Below are positions 9,017 through 17,765 of a DNA stretch of 64,000 bases, one piece after another. The notes under the pieces were generated by a model. It was not told the DNA's origin. It saw only the letters and a program-made list of their open reading frames with translations, and searched no databases. Source of the DNA: Rhodoblastus sp963703385 (GTDB lineage Bacteria > Pseudomonadota > Alphaproteobacteria > Rhizobiales > Beijerinckiaceae); NCBI GenBank assembly GCA_963703385.1, contig OY969816.1:2108001-2172000 (forward strand), written 5' to 3'. A program made the position numbers and the translations under genes. Position 1 is the first letter of the stretch. Each line of letters begins with the position of its first letter.

Positions 9017-9781
9017 ATGTCGGAAGCTGGCGCCCCGGTGCTCGATCCCATCCATCAATTCCACGTCAAGGTGCTCGCGCCCCTGCATATTTTCGGGATC
9101 AACGCCTCCTTCACCAATGCCGCTCTGTTCATGGTCATCGCGGCGCTCGCCGTCGTCGTGGTCATGCTGATCGGCACTTCGGGGCGCAGCATCGTGCCGT
9201 CCCGGCTCCAGACCGCCGCCGAGGCCTTTTACGAATTCTCCACCGACATGGTGCGCCAGACCGCCGGCGAAGACGCCATGCGCTTCTTCCCGCTGGTCTT
9301 CACTCTGTTCATGTTCATCCTGGCCTGCAACGTGATCGGCCTGTGGCCCTACACTTTCGAAGTGATGGCCCAGATCTTTGTCACCGCGACCTTTGCCATT
9401 GCGATCATCCTGCTGGTGGTCGGCTATGGCGTTTACAAGCACGGCCTCCACTGGTTCAACGTCTTCAAGCCTTCCGGCGTCAGCCCGTTCATGCTGCCCC
9501 TCATCGTCCCGATCGAGATCCTGTCCTTCATTTCGCGGCCGGTGACCCTGTCGGTCCGTCTTTTCGCCAACATCCTGGCCGGCCACATCATGCTGGTGGT
9601 GTTCGGCGGCTTCGTCGTCATGCTGCTCGGCGCCGGCGCCTATGCCCTGCTTGCGCCGCTGCCCCTGCTCGGCATCGTCCTGCTGACCGCCTTCGAAGGC
9701 CTGGTCGCCGTGCTGCAGGCCTATGTCTTCGCCATTCTCACTTGCGTCTATCTGACAGACGCGCTTCACCCGGGCCACTGA
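9017..9781 (+). CDS. atpB: ATP synthase F0 subunit a
   Basis: This is a 254-residue multi-spanning membrane protein of normal length. It contains the essential Arg of the proton half-channels in SVRLFANILAGH (about residue 181), as well as LVFTLFMFILACNVIGLWPY and the C-terminal AFEGLVAVLQAYVFAILTCVYL. Subunit a forms the proton path beside the c-ring. The gene starts 36 bases after repeat copy B. It is followed by atpE, and the order a, c, b', b is the usual one of Hyphomicrobiales, in which the F1 genes lie elsewhere. Confidence 0.96.
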   Translation: MSEAGAPVLDPIHQFHVKVLAPLHIFGINASFTNAALFMVIAALAVVVVMLIGTSGRSIVPSRLQTAAEAFYEFSTDMVRQTAGEDAMRFFPLVFTLFMFILACNVIGLWPYTFEVMAQIFVTATFAIAIILLVVGYGVYKHGLHWFNVFKPSGVSPFMLPLIVPIEILSFISRPVTLSVRLFANILAGHIMLVVFGGFVVMLLGAGAYALLAPLPLLGIVLLTAFEGLVAVLQAYVFAILTCVYLTDALHPGH

Positions 9782-9830
9782 TAAATTTTCCCAACAACAA
9801 ATGGTCGCCCACATCTAAATGGAGTCATCA

Positions 9831-10061
9831 ATGGGTTCTGAAGCAGCCAAACTCATCGGCGCGGGTCTCGCGGCGATCGGCGTCGGGTCCGCCGCCATCG
9901 GCGTCGGCCTGATCTGGGGCCACTTCCTCTCGGGCGCGCTGCGCAATCCGTCGGCGTCCGACGGGCAGTTCGGCCGCGTCTTCATCGGCACGGCGCTCGC
10001 CGAAGGTCTGGGCATTTTCGCCTTTCTGATCGCGCTGATCCTGCTGTTCGTCTCCCATTGA
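9831..10061 (+). CDS. atpE: ATP synthase F0 subunit c
   Basis: This 76-residue two-helix proteolipid carries the ion-binding carboxylate Glu58 in GTALAEGLGIFAF. The first helix is the glycine-rich segment LIGAGLAAIGVGSAAIGVGLIWG. The ATG at 9831 is preferred over the in-frame ATG at 9819, because GGAG sits six bases before it and the protein then has the normal length. It builds the rotating c-ring. Confidence 0.95.
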   Translation: MGSEAAKLIGAGLAAIGVGSAAIGVGLIWGHFLSGALRNPSASDGQFGRVFIGTALAEGLGIFAFLIALILLFVSH

Positions 10062-10163
10062 CGCGCGCTTGCCGGCCCGGCTCCGCGCCGGGCCCGAAAA
10101 CGTGCGCGCGCCGGCCTGGCCGACGCGCGCCGCTCCCCAAATCTTCGAGTGTTAGGAACGGCC

Positions 10164-10718
10164 ATGGCTTCGCAAGCCGCTGAAGGGCATGTCGCGGGAA
10201 CGCAGGTTCCGGCCGGCGCCGCCCACGAAGACGTTTTCCCGCCTTTCGACACGAATTTCTTCGCGCCGCAGATCATCTGGCTCGCCATCATTTTCGGCCT
10301 GCTTTATCTGCTGATGTCGAAAATCGCCTTGCCGCGCGTCGCCGGCATTCTTTCGTCGCGCAGAAACGCGGTCGACAACGACCTCGCCGCCGCGGCGCAG
10401 GCGCAGCACGACGCGAGCGAGGCCGCCGCCGCCCACGAAAAGACCCTGGCCGAGGCCAAGGCGCGGGCGCAGGCGCTCGGCCAGCAGGCCCATGCCGAAG
10501 CCAGCGGCGAGGCGGCGGAGCGCCGCGCCGGGCTCGAAGCGGATCTGGCCGCCAAACTGGCCGAGGCCGAAAAGCAGATCGGCGAGAAGAAATCCGCCGC
10601 CATGGCCAATGTCGACGCCATCGCCAGCGATGCGACCCACGCCATCATGCAGCAGCTCACCGGCAAGCCGGTGGAGGCGGACGCCGTCGCCGCGGGGCTC
10701 GCGGCGGCCAAGGCCTGA
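10164..10718 (+). CDS. atpF': ATP synthase F0 subunit b'
   Basis: The protein has an N-terminal extension, one membrane helix (FAPQIIWLAIIFGLLYLLMSK) and a long Ala/Glu-rich coiled coil. The extended N-terminus and PRVAGILSSRR after the helix are typical of the b' variant, which pairs with b in photosynthetic and other alphaproteobacteria to form the peripheral stalk. The ATG at 10164 follows AGGA by six bases; a GTG 15 bases earlier is a weaker alternative. It is followed 12 bases later by atpF. Confidence 0.93.
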   Translation: MASQAAEGHVAGTQVPAGAAHEDVFPPFDTNFFAPQIIWLAIIFGLLYLLMSKIALPRVAGILSSRRNAVDNDLAAAAQAQHDASEAAAAHEKTLAEAKARAQALGQQAHAEASGEAAERRAGLEADLAAKLAEAEKQIGEKKSAAMANVDAIASDATHAIMQQLTGKPVEADAVAAGLAAAKA

Positions 10719-10730
10719 GGGGAGGAATGA

Positions 10731-11204
10731 ATGGACGCTGAATTCTTCTTCTTCGTCGGCGCCGTGTTGATGGTCGCCATGTTCGGCTATCTCGGCGTGC
10801 ACACAATGATCGCCGGCGCGCTCGATTCCCGGATCGACCGGGTCAAGAACGAATTGTCGGAAGCCGCCCGCCTGCGCGCCGAGGCCGAGGCGCTGATGAA
10901 GAGCTTCGCCGCCAAGACCGCCGAAGCCGAAGCCCAGGCCGCGGCCATCGTCGCCCAGGCCAAGGCGGAAGCCGAAGCCTTGGCCAGGGAAGCCCAGACG
11001 CGGCTCGAAGATTATATCGCCCGCCGCACCAGACAGGCCGAGGACAAGATCGCCCAGGCGGAGGCGCAGGCCGCCGCCGACGTGCGCTCGGCCGCCGTGG
11101 ACGCGGCGATCAAGGCGTCGGAAAATATCCTGAAATCCGGCGCCGCCGATGCTTCGGCCTTTGTCGAACAAGGCATCGCCAGCGTCAAATCGCTGGTGAA
11201 TTGA
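10731..11204 (+). CDS. atpF: ATP synthase F0 subunit b
   Basis: This 157-residue protein has one N-terminal membrane helix (FFFVGAVLMVAMFGYLGV), then IAGALDSRIDRVKNEL and a long helical dimerisation region. With b' it links F0 to F1 as the stator. It is the last gene of the F0 operon; GGGGAGG precedes its start and a rho-independent terminator follows 30 bases after its stop. Confidence 0.94.
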   Translation: MDAEFFFFVGAVLMVAMFGYLGVHTMIAGALDSRIDRVKNELSEAARLRAEAEALMKSFAAKTAEAEAQAAAIVAQAKAEAEALAREAQTRLEDYIARRTRQAEDKIAQAEAQAAADVRSAAVDAAIKASENILKSGAADASAFVEQGIASVKSLVN

Positions 11205-11527
11205 ATCCGAATTCCACGGATTGAACAATGACTTGGCCGGGGCTCGCGCTCCGGCTTTTCTTTGCGTTGCAGAAGCGGGCCATGAACTTCTCGGCTTCGC
11301 CCATGAAATTACAGCACATTTAGAAGGCAATTAGCGCCCAGCTCTGGCTTTGTCGAAAAAAAAATGCTTTGCTGCCCGCGCGGTCAGGCAGAAGCGCGTC
11401 GCGCTTCGGGTCGGCCGCGCCGGACAATCCGGCGATCATCGAGCGTCGGGACAAGGCTTGCGGTCCCGTATGAGGTTTGGCTTGCGCCTTCCCGCGTTAC
11501 GGTGAAAGCGCATTCAAGGGGTGAAAC
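11205..11527. other. Intergenic region after the F0 operon
   Basis: Apart from the terminator at 11236, these 323 bases hold no gene that I can support. The 3' part must contain the promoter of the HdeA-like pair. The sequence near 11505-11520 (GGTGAAAGCG) precedes the ribosome binding site. Confidence 0.4.
11236..11262 (+). terminator. Rho-independent terminator after atpF
   Basis: An 8-bp stem (GCCGGGGC / GCTCCGGC, one G-T wobble) with a TCGC loop is followed by TTTTCTTT. Its position just past the F0 operon fits transcription termination. Confidence 0.7.
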
Positions 11528-11836
11528 ATGAAAAAGATTGCGATTTGCCTGGCGTTAGGCCTGGGTCTGGCGCCGACCGCGAGCTCCGCTCAGGTCACGA
11601 TCCAGATGGAAAAGATCTCTTGTGGCGACATGACCGCCATGCATCCCGTCGACCAGGACATGGTCGCGGCCTGGATGAGCGGCTGGTACAATCAGAAGCT
11701 CGGCTATACCTCGGTCGACCTGATGGCCTTTCACCAGAACAAGGCGAATATCATGAAATATTGCGCCGATCACCCGAAGGACCAGCTGATGGGCGTCATT
11801 CAGGCCTCTGTCAACCAGATGCAGAAAAAGCAGTGA
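11528..11836 (+). CDS. HdeA/HdeB-family periplasmic protein (first of a pair)
   Basis: This 102-residue protein has a signal peptide (MKKIAICLALGLGLAPTASSAQ) and a short helical mature part with two cysteines (KISCGDM and MKYCADHP) that would form one disulfide. This is the pattern of the HdeA/HdeB acid-stress chaperones, which bind unfolded proteins in the periplasm at low pH. WMSGWYNQK and the Cys positions are shared with the next gene, so the two are paralogues. A GGGGTGAA sequence precedes the ATG. Chaperone function in this organism is inferred from the family. Confidence 0.75.
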   Translation: MKKIAICLALGLGLAPTASSAQVTIQMEKISCGDMTAMHPVDQDMVAAWMSGWYNQKLGYTSVDLMAFHQNKANIMKYCADHPKDQLMGVIQASVNQMQKKQ

Positions 11837-11864
11837 TCCGCGTCCAGTCATCGGGAGAAAAAGC

Positions 11865-12155
11865 ATGAAGTCCAAATTGATTCTCGCGGCCGCGATGTTT
11901 GCTTTCGCCGCGCCGGCCGCCAAGGCCCAGGTTCTTATCGACATGTCGCTGATCACCTGCGGCCAGTACCTCAAGTCGCCGGAAGCCGACAAGGCCATGA
12001 TCTCGTCCTGGATGAGCGGCTATTTCATGTCGTCCAAGAACCTGCTCAATGTCGATATGCGTTATGTGGAGCGCAATCACGCGGTCGTCGGGAAATATTG
12101 CAAGACGCATCAGAAAGATAAACTGATGGACGCGATCGCGAAGAACGCGAAATAA
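11865..12155 (+). CDS. HdeA/HdeB-family periplasmic protein (second of a pair)
   Basis: This 96-residue paralogue of the preceding gene starts 28 bases after its stop. It has a signal peptide ending near AKAQ, then LITCGQYL, WMSGYFMSSKN and VGKYCKTHQKDKLMDA, with the same two-cysteine spacing. The shared start of the mature part (V-I-M) and the WMSG motif indicate tandem duplication. The pair is closed by a strong terminator. Confidence 0.75.
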   Translation: MKSKLILAAAMFAFAAPAAKAQVLIDMSLITCGQYLKSPEADKAMISSWMSGYFMSSKNLLNVDMRYVERNHAVVGKYCKTHQKDKLMDAIAKNAK

Positions 12156-12192
12156 AAAGCTCCGGCGGCGCCAAACGCCGCCGGCGTCTTCG

Positions 12193-12223
12193 AGCCCCCT
12201 CGGCGCAATCGGGGGGGCTTTTT
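12193..12223 (+). terminator. Terminator between the HdeA-like pair and ppc
   Basis: A GC-rich stem (AGCCCCCTCG / CGGGGGGGCT) is followed by five T. It lies in the gap between convergent genes, only about ten bases from the ppc stop codon, so it could serve either direction. Confidence 0.75.
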
Positions 12224-12233
12224 CATCAGCGGA

Positions 12234-14981
12234 TCAGCCCGTATTGCGCAGGCCCGCCGCGATTCCATTGATCGCAATGAGAATGCCGACCCGCGCCTTG
12301 TGGTCGATCTGGCCCGCGCGCCAGCGGCGCAGCAATTCCGCCTGGAGGTAGTTGAGCGGCGCGATATAGGGGAAGCGGTGGGCGATCGAGCGGGCGAGCG
12401 CCGGATTGTCCGCCAGCCTGCTGGCCTGTCCGGTTGCGATCTCCAGCGCCGTCACGGTGCGGCCCCATTCCGCCTCGATCGCCGCGAAGATACGCTCGGC
12501 CGCCGCGCGGTCCGGCACGAGTTCGGCGTAGCGGCGGGCGATTTCGCGATCGGCCTTGGCCAGAACCATGTCCATGTTGGAAAGCAGCGCCGCGAAGAAC
12601 GGCCATTCCCGGCACATCCGGCGCAGTAGCGCCTGCCGCGCCTCCCGGTCCTCGCGCAGAAAACCGTCGACCGCCGCGCCAAAACCGAACCAGCCCGGCA
12701 GCGCGACTCGGGCCTGGCCCCAGGAGAAGCTCCAGGGAATCGCGCGCAAATCCTCGATCCGTCGCGTCGCCTTGCGCGAGGCCGGCCGCGAGCCGATGTT
12801 CAGCTCGGCGATTTCGGCGATCGGCGTGGCGGCGTAGAAATAATCGACGAAGCCGGGCGTTTCATAGACGAGGCCGCGATAGGCCATCATCGACAGGCGC
12901 GACAACTGCTCCGCCGCGGCGAGGAATTCCGGCGGCGGCGCCTTGCCGTCGGTCAAAAGGCTCGCTTCGAGATTGGCCGCCATCAACGTTTCGAGATTGC
13001 GCTTGCCGATCATCGGGTTGGCGTATTTGGCGGCGATCACCTCACCCTGTTCGGTGAGGCGGAACTGGCCGCGCACCGTGCCGGGCGGCTGGGCGAGAAT
13101 CGCCTGATAGGACGGCCCGCCGCCGCGCCCCACCGCGCCGCCGCGCCCATGGAACAGCCGCAGCTTCACGCCGGGCAGCGAATCGAACAAGGCGGCGAGC
13201 GCCGTCGAGCCCCGGTAGAGCTCCCAGGTCGAGGTGAAATAGCCGCCGTCCTTGTTGGAATCGGAATAGCCGAGCATCACGTCCTGGACGCCGCTGGAGC
13301 GCCGGATCAGATCGGCGATCCTCGGCAAAGCGTAAAAGGCGCCCATGATCGGCTCGGCGGCGCGCAGATCCTCGATGGTCTCGAACAGCGGCGTCACGAT
13401 GAGGTCGAGCCGCGCCGTGTCGCGGTCGGCTTCATGCAGCGTGCCCTGCATCAGGCCGCATTCCTTCTGCAGGACCATGACTTCCAGAAGGTCGCTGACG
13501 CTTTCGGTATGGCTGATGATGTAATGGCGGATGGTCGCGTCGCCGAATCTCTGGCGCGCGCTCCGCGCGGTTTCGAACACCGCCAGCTCGCTGCGCAGAT
13601 TGGCGGAATATTCGACGTCCGGCGCCCGCAGCACGCGCCGGTCGGCGAGCAATTGCAGGAGCAGGGCGATGCGGTCGCGCTCGATCAGGGCCGAATAATC
13701 GGGAACGATGCGCACCGCCGCCAGCAGCTCCTTCAGCACCGCCTCGTGCTGGTCGGAATTCTGGCGCAGATCGGTCGTCGCCATGTGGAAGCCGAAAACA
13801 TCGACCGCCCGGATCAGCTCCGCCAGCCGCCCGCGCGCCACCACGGCGCCGTGGTGGGCGAGCAGGGAATCGCGCACGGTGACAAGGTCGCGGCGGAATT
13901 CCTCAGGCGCGCGGTAGGGCTCGCCGGAGCCGACCGCATGGCGCAAGGCCACGCCGCCGGTCAGCGCCTTCAGCGTTCCGGAAATCCGCGCATAGACCCC
14001 GATCAAAGCGCGGCGATAGGTTTCGTCGGCGCGATGAGGGCTGCGGTCGCCCGAGGCCTCGGCCAAGGCGTCGAGTTCCGGCGAGCAATCGACCAGCACG
14101 CGCGACATCGACAATTCGCCGCCCAGCAGGTGAACCTCAAGCAGATAATGGCGCAGGATCGTCTCGGCATGGGCCTTGACCGAAATTTCGAGCGTCTCCG
14201 CATTGACGTTCGGATTGCCGTCGCGGTCGCCGCCGATCCAGTTGCCCATGCGGAAGAACGGCGCCACCGGCCGCCCGAGCCTTTGTTCGAGATCGGCGTA
14301 AAGCGCCGGAATATCGCGAATGAAGGTCGATTTGTAATAAAGCAGCGCGTTGTCGATCTCGTCGCGCACCGAAAGGCTCGCCGTGCGCAGGATGCGGGTC
14401 TGCCAGAGCTGGGCCACCCGCGCGTAAAGCTGCGCCTCGTTCTCGCGCAATTCGGCCTGGGTCCGGCAGGTTTCGCGCGAGGCGAGCAGTTCGGCGATCG
14501 CGTGCTCCGCGTCGAGCGTGCTGCGGCGCTGCACTTCGGTCGGATGGGCGGTCAGCACCGGCGAGACATAGGAGTCCGCGAGGGTCTGCTCGATGCGCTC
14601 GGGAGCGACGCCGGCGGCCCGAAGCCGCTCGAAACTATGGGCGAGCCCGCCCGGCTGGGTCTGGGGCTCATGGACCGCGCGGCGGCGCAGGAAATGGCGG
14701 TCCTCGGCGATATTGGCGAGATGGGAGAAATAAGCGAAGGCGCGGATGACCGACGCGGTTTCCGCCGGCGACAGGCTTTGCAGCAGGGCTTCCAGTTCGC
14801 GGCCGGCTTGCGAATCCGCCTTGCCCTTGCCGGCGACCGAGAGACGGCGGATTTTTTCGATCCGCTCGAAAATTTCCTCGCCTTCCTGTTCGCGCACCGT
14901 GTCGCCGAGAATCTGGCCGAGCAGCCTGATGTCCTCGAAAAGGGGCTTCTGCTTTTCCGCCTCGTCCTGCTCGACCGTCAT
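12234..14981 (-). CDS. ppc: Phosphoenolpyruvate carboxylase
   Basis: This 915-residue enzyme carboxylates PEP to oxaloacetate for anaplerosis; in serine-cycle methylotrophs it is a main CO2-fixing step. All signature regions are present: VLTAHPTEVQRR, FHGRGGAVGRGGGP, GYSDSNKDGGYF and the C-terminal Asn-Thr-Gly (GLRNTG) of the active site. The ATG at 14981 (MTVEQDEAEKQK) is chosen because the frame upstream overlaps the Nudix gene. The Nudix gene ends 28 bases earlier on the same strand, so the two are probably co-transcribed. A long antisense frame across this gene is a shadow. Confidence 0.95.
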   Translation of the reverse strand: MTVEQDEAEKQKPLFEDIRLLGQILGDTVREQEGEEIFERIEKIRRLSVAGKGKADSQAGRELEALLQSLSPAETASVIRAFAYFSHLANIAEDRHFLRRRAVHEPQTQPGGLAHSFERLRAAGVAPERIEQTLADSYVSPVLTAHPTEVQRRSTLDAEHAIAELLASRETCRTQAELRENEAQLYARVAQLWQTRILRTASLSVRDEIDNALLYYKSTFIRDIPALYADLEQRLGRPVAPFFRMGNWIGGDRDGNPNVNAETLEISVKAHAETILRHYLLEVHLLGGELSMSRVLVDCSPELDALAEASGDRSPHRADETYRRALIGVYARISGTLKALTGGVALRHAVGSGEPYRAPEEFRRDLVTVRDSLLAHHGAVVARGRLAELIRAVDVFGFHMATTDLRQNSDQHEAVLKELLAAVRIVPDYSALIERDRIALLLQLLADRRVLRAPDVEYSANLRSELAVFETARSARQRFGDATIRHYIISHTESVSDLLEVMVLQKECGLMQGTLHEADRDTARLDLIVTPLFETIEDLRAAEPIMGAFYALPRIADLIRRSSGVQDVMLGYSDSNKDGGYFTSTWELYRGSTALAALFDSLPGVKLRLFHGRGGAVGRGGGPSYQAILAQPPGTVRGQFRLTEQGEVIAAKYANPMIGKRNLETLMAANLEASLLTDGKAPPPEFLAAAEQLSRLSMMAYRGLVYETPGFVDYFYAATPIAEIAELNIGSRPASRKATRRIEDLRAIPWSFSWGQARVALPGWFGFGAAVDGFLREDREARQALLRRMCREWPFFAALLSNMDMVLAKADREIARRYAELVPDRAAAERIFAAIEAEWGRTVTALEIATGQASRLADNPALARSIAHRFPYIAPLNYLQAELLRRWRAGQIDHKARVGILIAINGIAAGLRNTG

Positions 14982-15009
14982 TTCCCGCTCCGCTGCAACG
15001 GAAGCGCTC

Positions 15010-15480
15010 TTACCATAAAGTCGTAAGCTCCGCCTTGCGTAAATATTCGTCGATCCGCGCCCTTGTCGAGGGCGTTGCGCCTTCGGGGAGGGCGTCGAGC
15101 GGAAAAAAACCGGATTCGACGATTTCCCAGTCCGGGGTCCGGGGCAGGTCCTGACGCACCCGCGCCAGATAAAGCGCCACGTGATCGCGCCTGGAATGGC
15201 GCGGATTGTAATAGAAGCCGAACAGGCTTGGGGGCTCCAGCGTCTCCAGCCCGCCCTCCTCGCGCAATTCGCGCAGCAGCGAGATGACCGCTGTTTCCCC
15301 GCTTTCGACGCCGCCGCCGGGCAGGTGGAAGCCTGAAATATAGCCATGCCGCACCAGGAACACCCGGTCGGCGTCATCCAGCGCGATCGCCCGAACGCCG
15401 AGGGTCATGGGCCGGCCGAGCAAGCCGAGGATGCGCTGTCCCTGGCGCACGCATCTTTGCCAGAAGGGGATTTCGGACAT
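15010..15480 (-). CDS. Nudix hydrolase
   Basis: The 156-residue protein contains a full Nudix box (G-x5-E-x7-REUxEExGU) in GGGVESGETAVISLL followed by RELREEGG. Such enzymes hydrolyse nucleoside diphosphates linked to another moiety, often for housecleaning. The substrate cannot be read from the sequence. It lies directly upstream of ppc on the same strand, 28 bases apart, although no functional link is obvious. Confidence 0.88.
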   Translation of the reverse strand: MSEIPFWQRCVRQGQRILGLLGRPMTLGVRAIALDDADRVFLVRHGYISGFHLPGGGVESGETAVISLLRELREEGGLETLEPPSLFGFYYNPRHSRRDHVALYLARVRQDLPRTPDWEIVESGFFPLDALPEGATPSTRARIDEYLRKAELTTLW

Positions 15481-15606
15481 GAAGGCCTCGCGACTGGATT
15501 TGACGCACGATCCAAATTATAGCTTTGGCGAGGTGGCTTTGGGAACCGGCGCGGAGCGCCTTTTCGATCTTCAGCCCCCGCGGCCGCGCCGGCGTCGGAG
15601 AATGCC

Positions 15607-16584
15607 ATGAGTTTGAAAAACTTTCCCGATCTGACCCAGCGCGAAATTCTCGCCATTGCGATCAGCTCCGAGGAAGAAGACAGCCGAATCTACACCAGTT
15701 TCGCGGAAGAACTGGCCGATCGCTATCCCGCGACCGCGCAGGTGTTTCGCGAAATGGCCGCCGAGGAGGACGGGCATCGCCGCCTGCTGCTGGAAATGTA
15801 CCAGTCGCGCTTCGGCGCCAACCTGCCCGCGATCCGGCGCGAGGACGTCAAGGGCTTCTTGAGCCGCCGCCCGACCTGGCTGATCAAGAACCTGCCGCTG
15901 GAGACGATCCGCCGTCAGGCCGAGGCGATGGAGACGGATTCGCAACGCTTCTACGCCAGGGCCGCGGAAGCCGCGCACGACGTCGGCGTGCGCAAATTGC
16001 TCGGCGATCTCGCCATGGTCGAAAAGAGCCATGGCGAGAAGGCCAACGCCTTGTCCGAGGCGATCCTCACCGAAAGCGCGCGCGAGGCCGAAAGCCACAC
16101 GGCGCACAAGCTTTTCGTCCTGCAATATGTCCAGCCGGGCCTCGCCGGCCTGATGGACGGCTCGGTCTCGACCCTTGCGCCGCTGTTCGCCGCCGCCTTC
16201 GCCACCCAGAACAACTGGAGCACCTTCCTGGTCGGCCTCGCCGCGTCGATCGGCGCGGGGATCAGCATGGCCATCGCCGAGGCCTTGTCCGACGACGGCT
16301 CGCTGACCGGGCGCGGCGCGCCGGTGATCCGCGGCGCGGTCACCGGCCTGATGACCGCCGCCGGCGGCCTTGGCCACAGCCTGCCCTATCTGGTGCCCAA
16401 TTCCTGGCCCCACGCCTTCTGGACCGCGACCAGCATCGCCGGGGTCGTGGTTTTCTTCGAGCTCTGGGCCATCGCCTATATCCGCGCGCGCTATATGGAC
16501 ACGCCCTTCCTCAAGGCGGTCGCCCAGATCGTGCTGGGCGGCGCGATCGTGCTCGCGGTCGGCGTCCTCATCGGCGGCGCGTGA
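15607..16584 (+). CDS. mbfA: Membrane-bound ferritin / iron exporter MbfA
   Basis: The first 150 or so residues form a ferritin-like diiron domain with Glu and ExxH ligands (SSEEEDSRIY, EEDGHRRLL, EKSHGEKAN). The C-terminal half is a VIT1/CCC1-type membrane domain (LAGLMDGSVSTLAPLFAAAF, GISMAIAEALSDDG). This fusion is MbfA of Bradyrhizobium and Agrobacterium, an inner-membrane protein that exports iron and protects against peroxide, often under Irr control. GGAG lies before the ATG. The metallophosphoesterase gene follows after 8 bases. Confidence 0.9.
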   Translation: MSLKNFPDLTQREILAIAISSEEEDSRIYTSFAEELADRYPATAQVFREMAAEEDGHRRLLLEMYQSRFGANLPAIRREDVKGFLSRRPTWLIKNLPLETIRRQAEAMETDSQRFYARAAEAAHDVGVRKLLGDLAMVEKSHGEKANALSEAILTESAREAESHTAHKLFVLQYVQPGLAGLMDGSVSTLAPLFAAAFATQNNWSTFLVGLAASIGAGISMAIAEALSDDGSLTGRGAPVIRGAVTGLMTAAGGLGHSLPYLVPNSWPHAFWTATSIAGVVVFFELWAIAYIRARYMDTPFLKAVAQIVLGGAIVLAVGVLIGGA

Positions 16585-16592
16585 GGCGCTTG

Positions 16593-17468
16593 ATGTTCCG
16601 CATCGCCCATCTCTCCGACCCCCACATCGGCCCGCTGCCCCGCCTCAAATGGCGCGACCTGCTCGGCAAGCGCGCGACCGGCTATCTCAATTGGCGGCGC
16701 GGCCGCTCCCGCGCCCACGACATGGACGCCCTCGCCGCCCTGGTCGCCGACATGCGCGAGCAGCGGCCCAACCATGTCGCGATGACCGGCGACATCTGCA
16801 ACATCGGCCTGCCGGCCGAATATCCGCTCGCCGCGCAATGGCTGACGACGCTGGGCCTGCCGAAGGACGTGAGCGTCGCGCCCGGCAACCACGACGCCTA
16901 CATGCGTTCGAGCCTGCCGCACATGATGCGCGACTTCGGCCCCTGGACGCGCGGCGACGACGGCGATCAAGGCTTTCCCTTCCTGCGCCGCCGCGACGGG
17001 GTCGCGATCATCGGCCTGAGCAGCGGCGTGCCCACCCTGCCCTTCGTCGCCTCCGGCAAATTGGGTCGGGAGCAGTTGGGGCGCGTCGCTGGAATCCTGC
17101 GCGCAACGCGCGACGAAATGCGGGTGCTGCTCATTCACCACCCCCCGGTCGAGGGCGGCGGCAACATTCGCAACCTGCGCGATCATCGCGCCTTGGCCGA
17201 AATCGTGCATGCGGAAGGCGCGGAGCTGGTGCTCCACGGCCACAGCCATTCGATCTCGCGCAAATGCCTGGCCGGCCCGCACGGGCCGATCCCCGTGCTG
17301 GGCATCTGTTCGGCCTCGTCGATTGGGCGCAATCCGCGCCGCCGCGCCGCCTATTACCTGATCGACATCGACCCCTCGACCCGCAAAATGATGCTGGCGG
17401 TGCGTCAACTCGACCAGAACGGACTGTTTCACCAGGTCGCCGCGGCGGCGGCGTCCTGCGTCGGTTAA
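16593..17468 (+). CDS. Calcineurin-like metallophosphoesterase
   Basis: The 291-residue protein has the five metallophosphoesterase blocks in order: DPHIG, GDICN, GNHDAY, LLIHHPP and LHGHSHS. These bind two metal ions and hydrolyse phosphodiesters or phosphomonoesters, for example cyclic nucleotides. It follows mbfA by 8 bases and is likely co-transcribed. Its substrate is unknown; Icc-type cAMP phosphodiesterases are among the relatives. The 297 bases after it hold no gene. Confidence 0.87.
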   Translation: MFRIAHLSDPHIGPLPRLKWRDLLGKRATGYLNWRRGRSRAHDMDALAALVADMREQRPNHVAMTGDICNIGLPAEYPLAAQWLTTLGLPKDVSVAPGNHDAYMRSSLPHMMRDFGPWTRGDDGDQGFPFLRRRDGVAIIGLSSGVPTLPFVASGKLGREQLGRVAGILRATRDEMRVLLIHHPPVEGGGNIRNLRDHRALAEIVHAEGAELVLHGHSHSISRKCLAGPHGPIPVLGICSASSIGRNPRRRAAYYLIDIDPSTRKMMLAVRQLDQNGLFHQVAAAAASCVG

Positions 17469-17765
17469 AACTTATATTTGTTTGCGATGTTTCGCCGCAG
17501 ACGGGGCGCGGCGTGCAAATCGCCATTGCCAACCTCGCCGCGCCGCGATAGGAACGGGCTGCATAGCCCAGTCCGGCAGGTTTTTGCCGGACGCAGAGCG
17601 CCGGATTTCGCTCGACGGCCGCCGAGCCTCGCGAGAATCCACGCGCGAAGGGGATGCGCGGGGCGTCGTTTCGTCCCGCCATGATCAGGTGAACTCGAGC
17701 GCCGGCGCCTCTCGCGCGAGCGATAAGGGCGTCGAGCGCGGGGATCGCATGGAGAGACAGGCCAG

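Noticed and set aside
13149..15026. 625-codon plus-strand frame
   Set aside because: It is antisense to ppc, which has all active-site motifs. The frame shows no known domain.
15525..16592. Plus-strand frame upstream of the metallophosphoesterase start
   Set aside because: It overlaps mbfA in another phase. Only the part from 16593 on codes for a recognisable protein.
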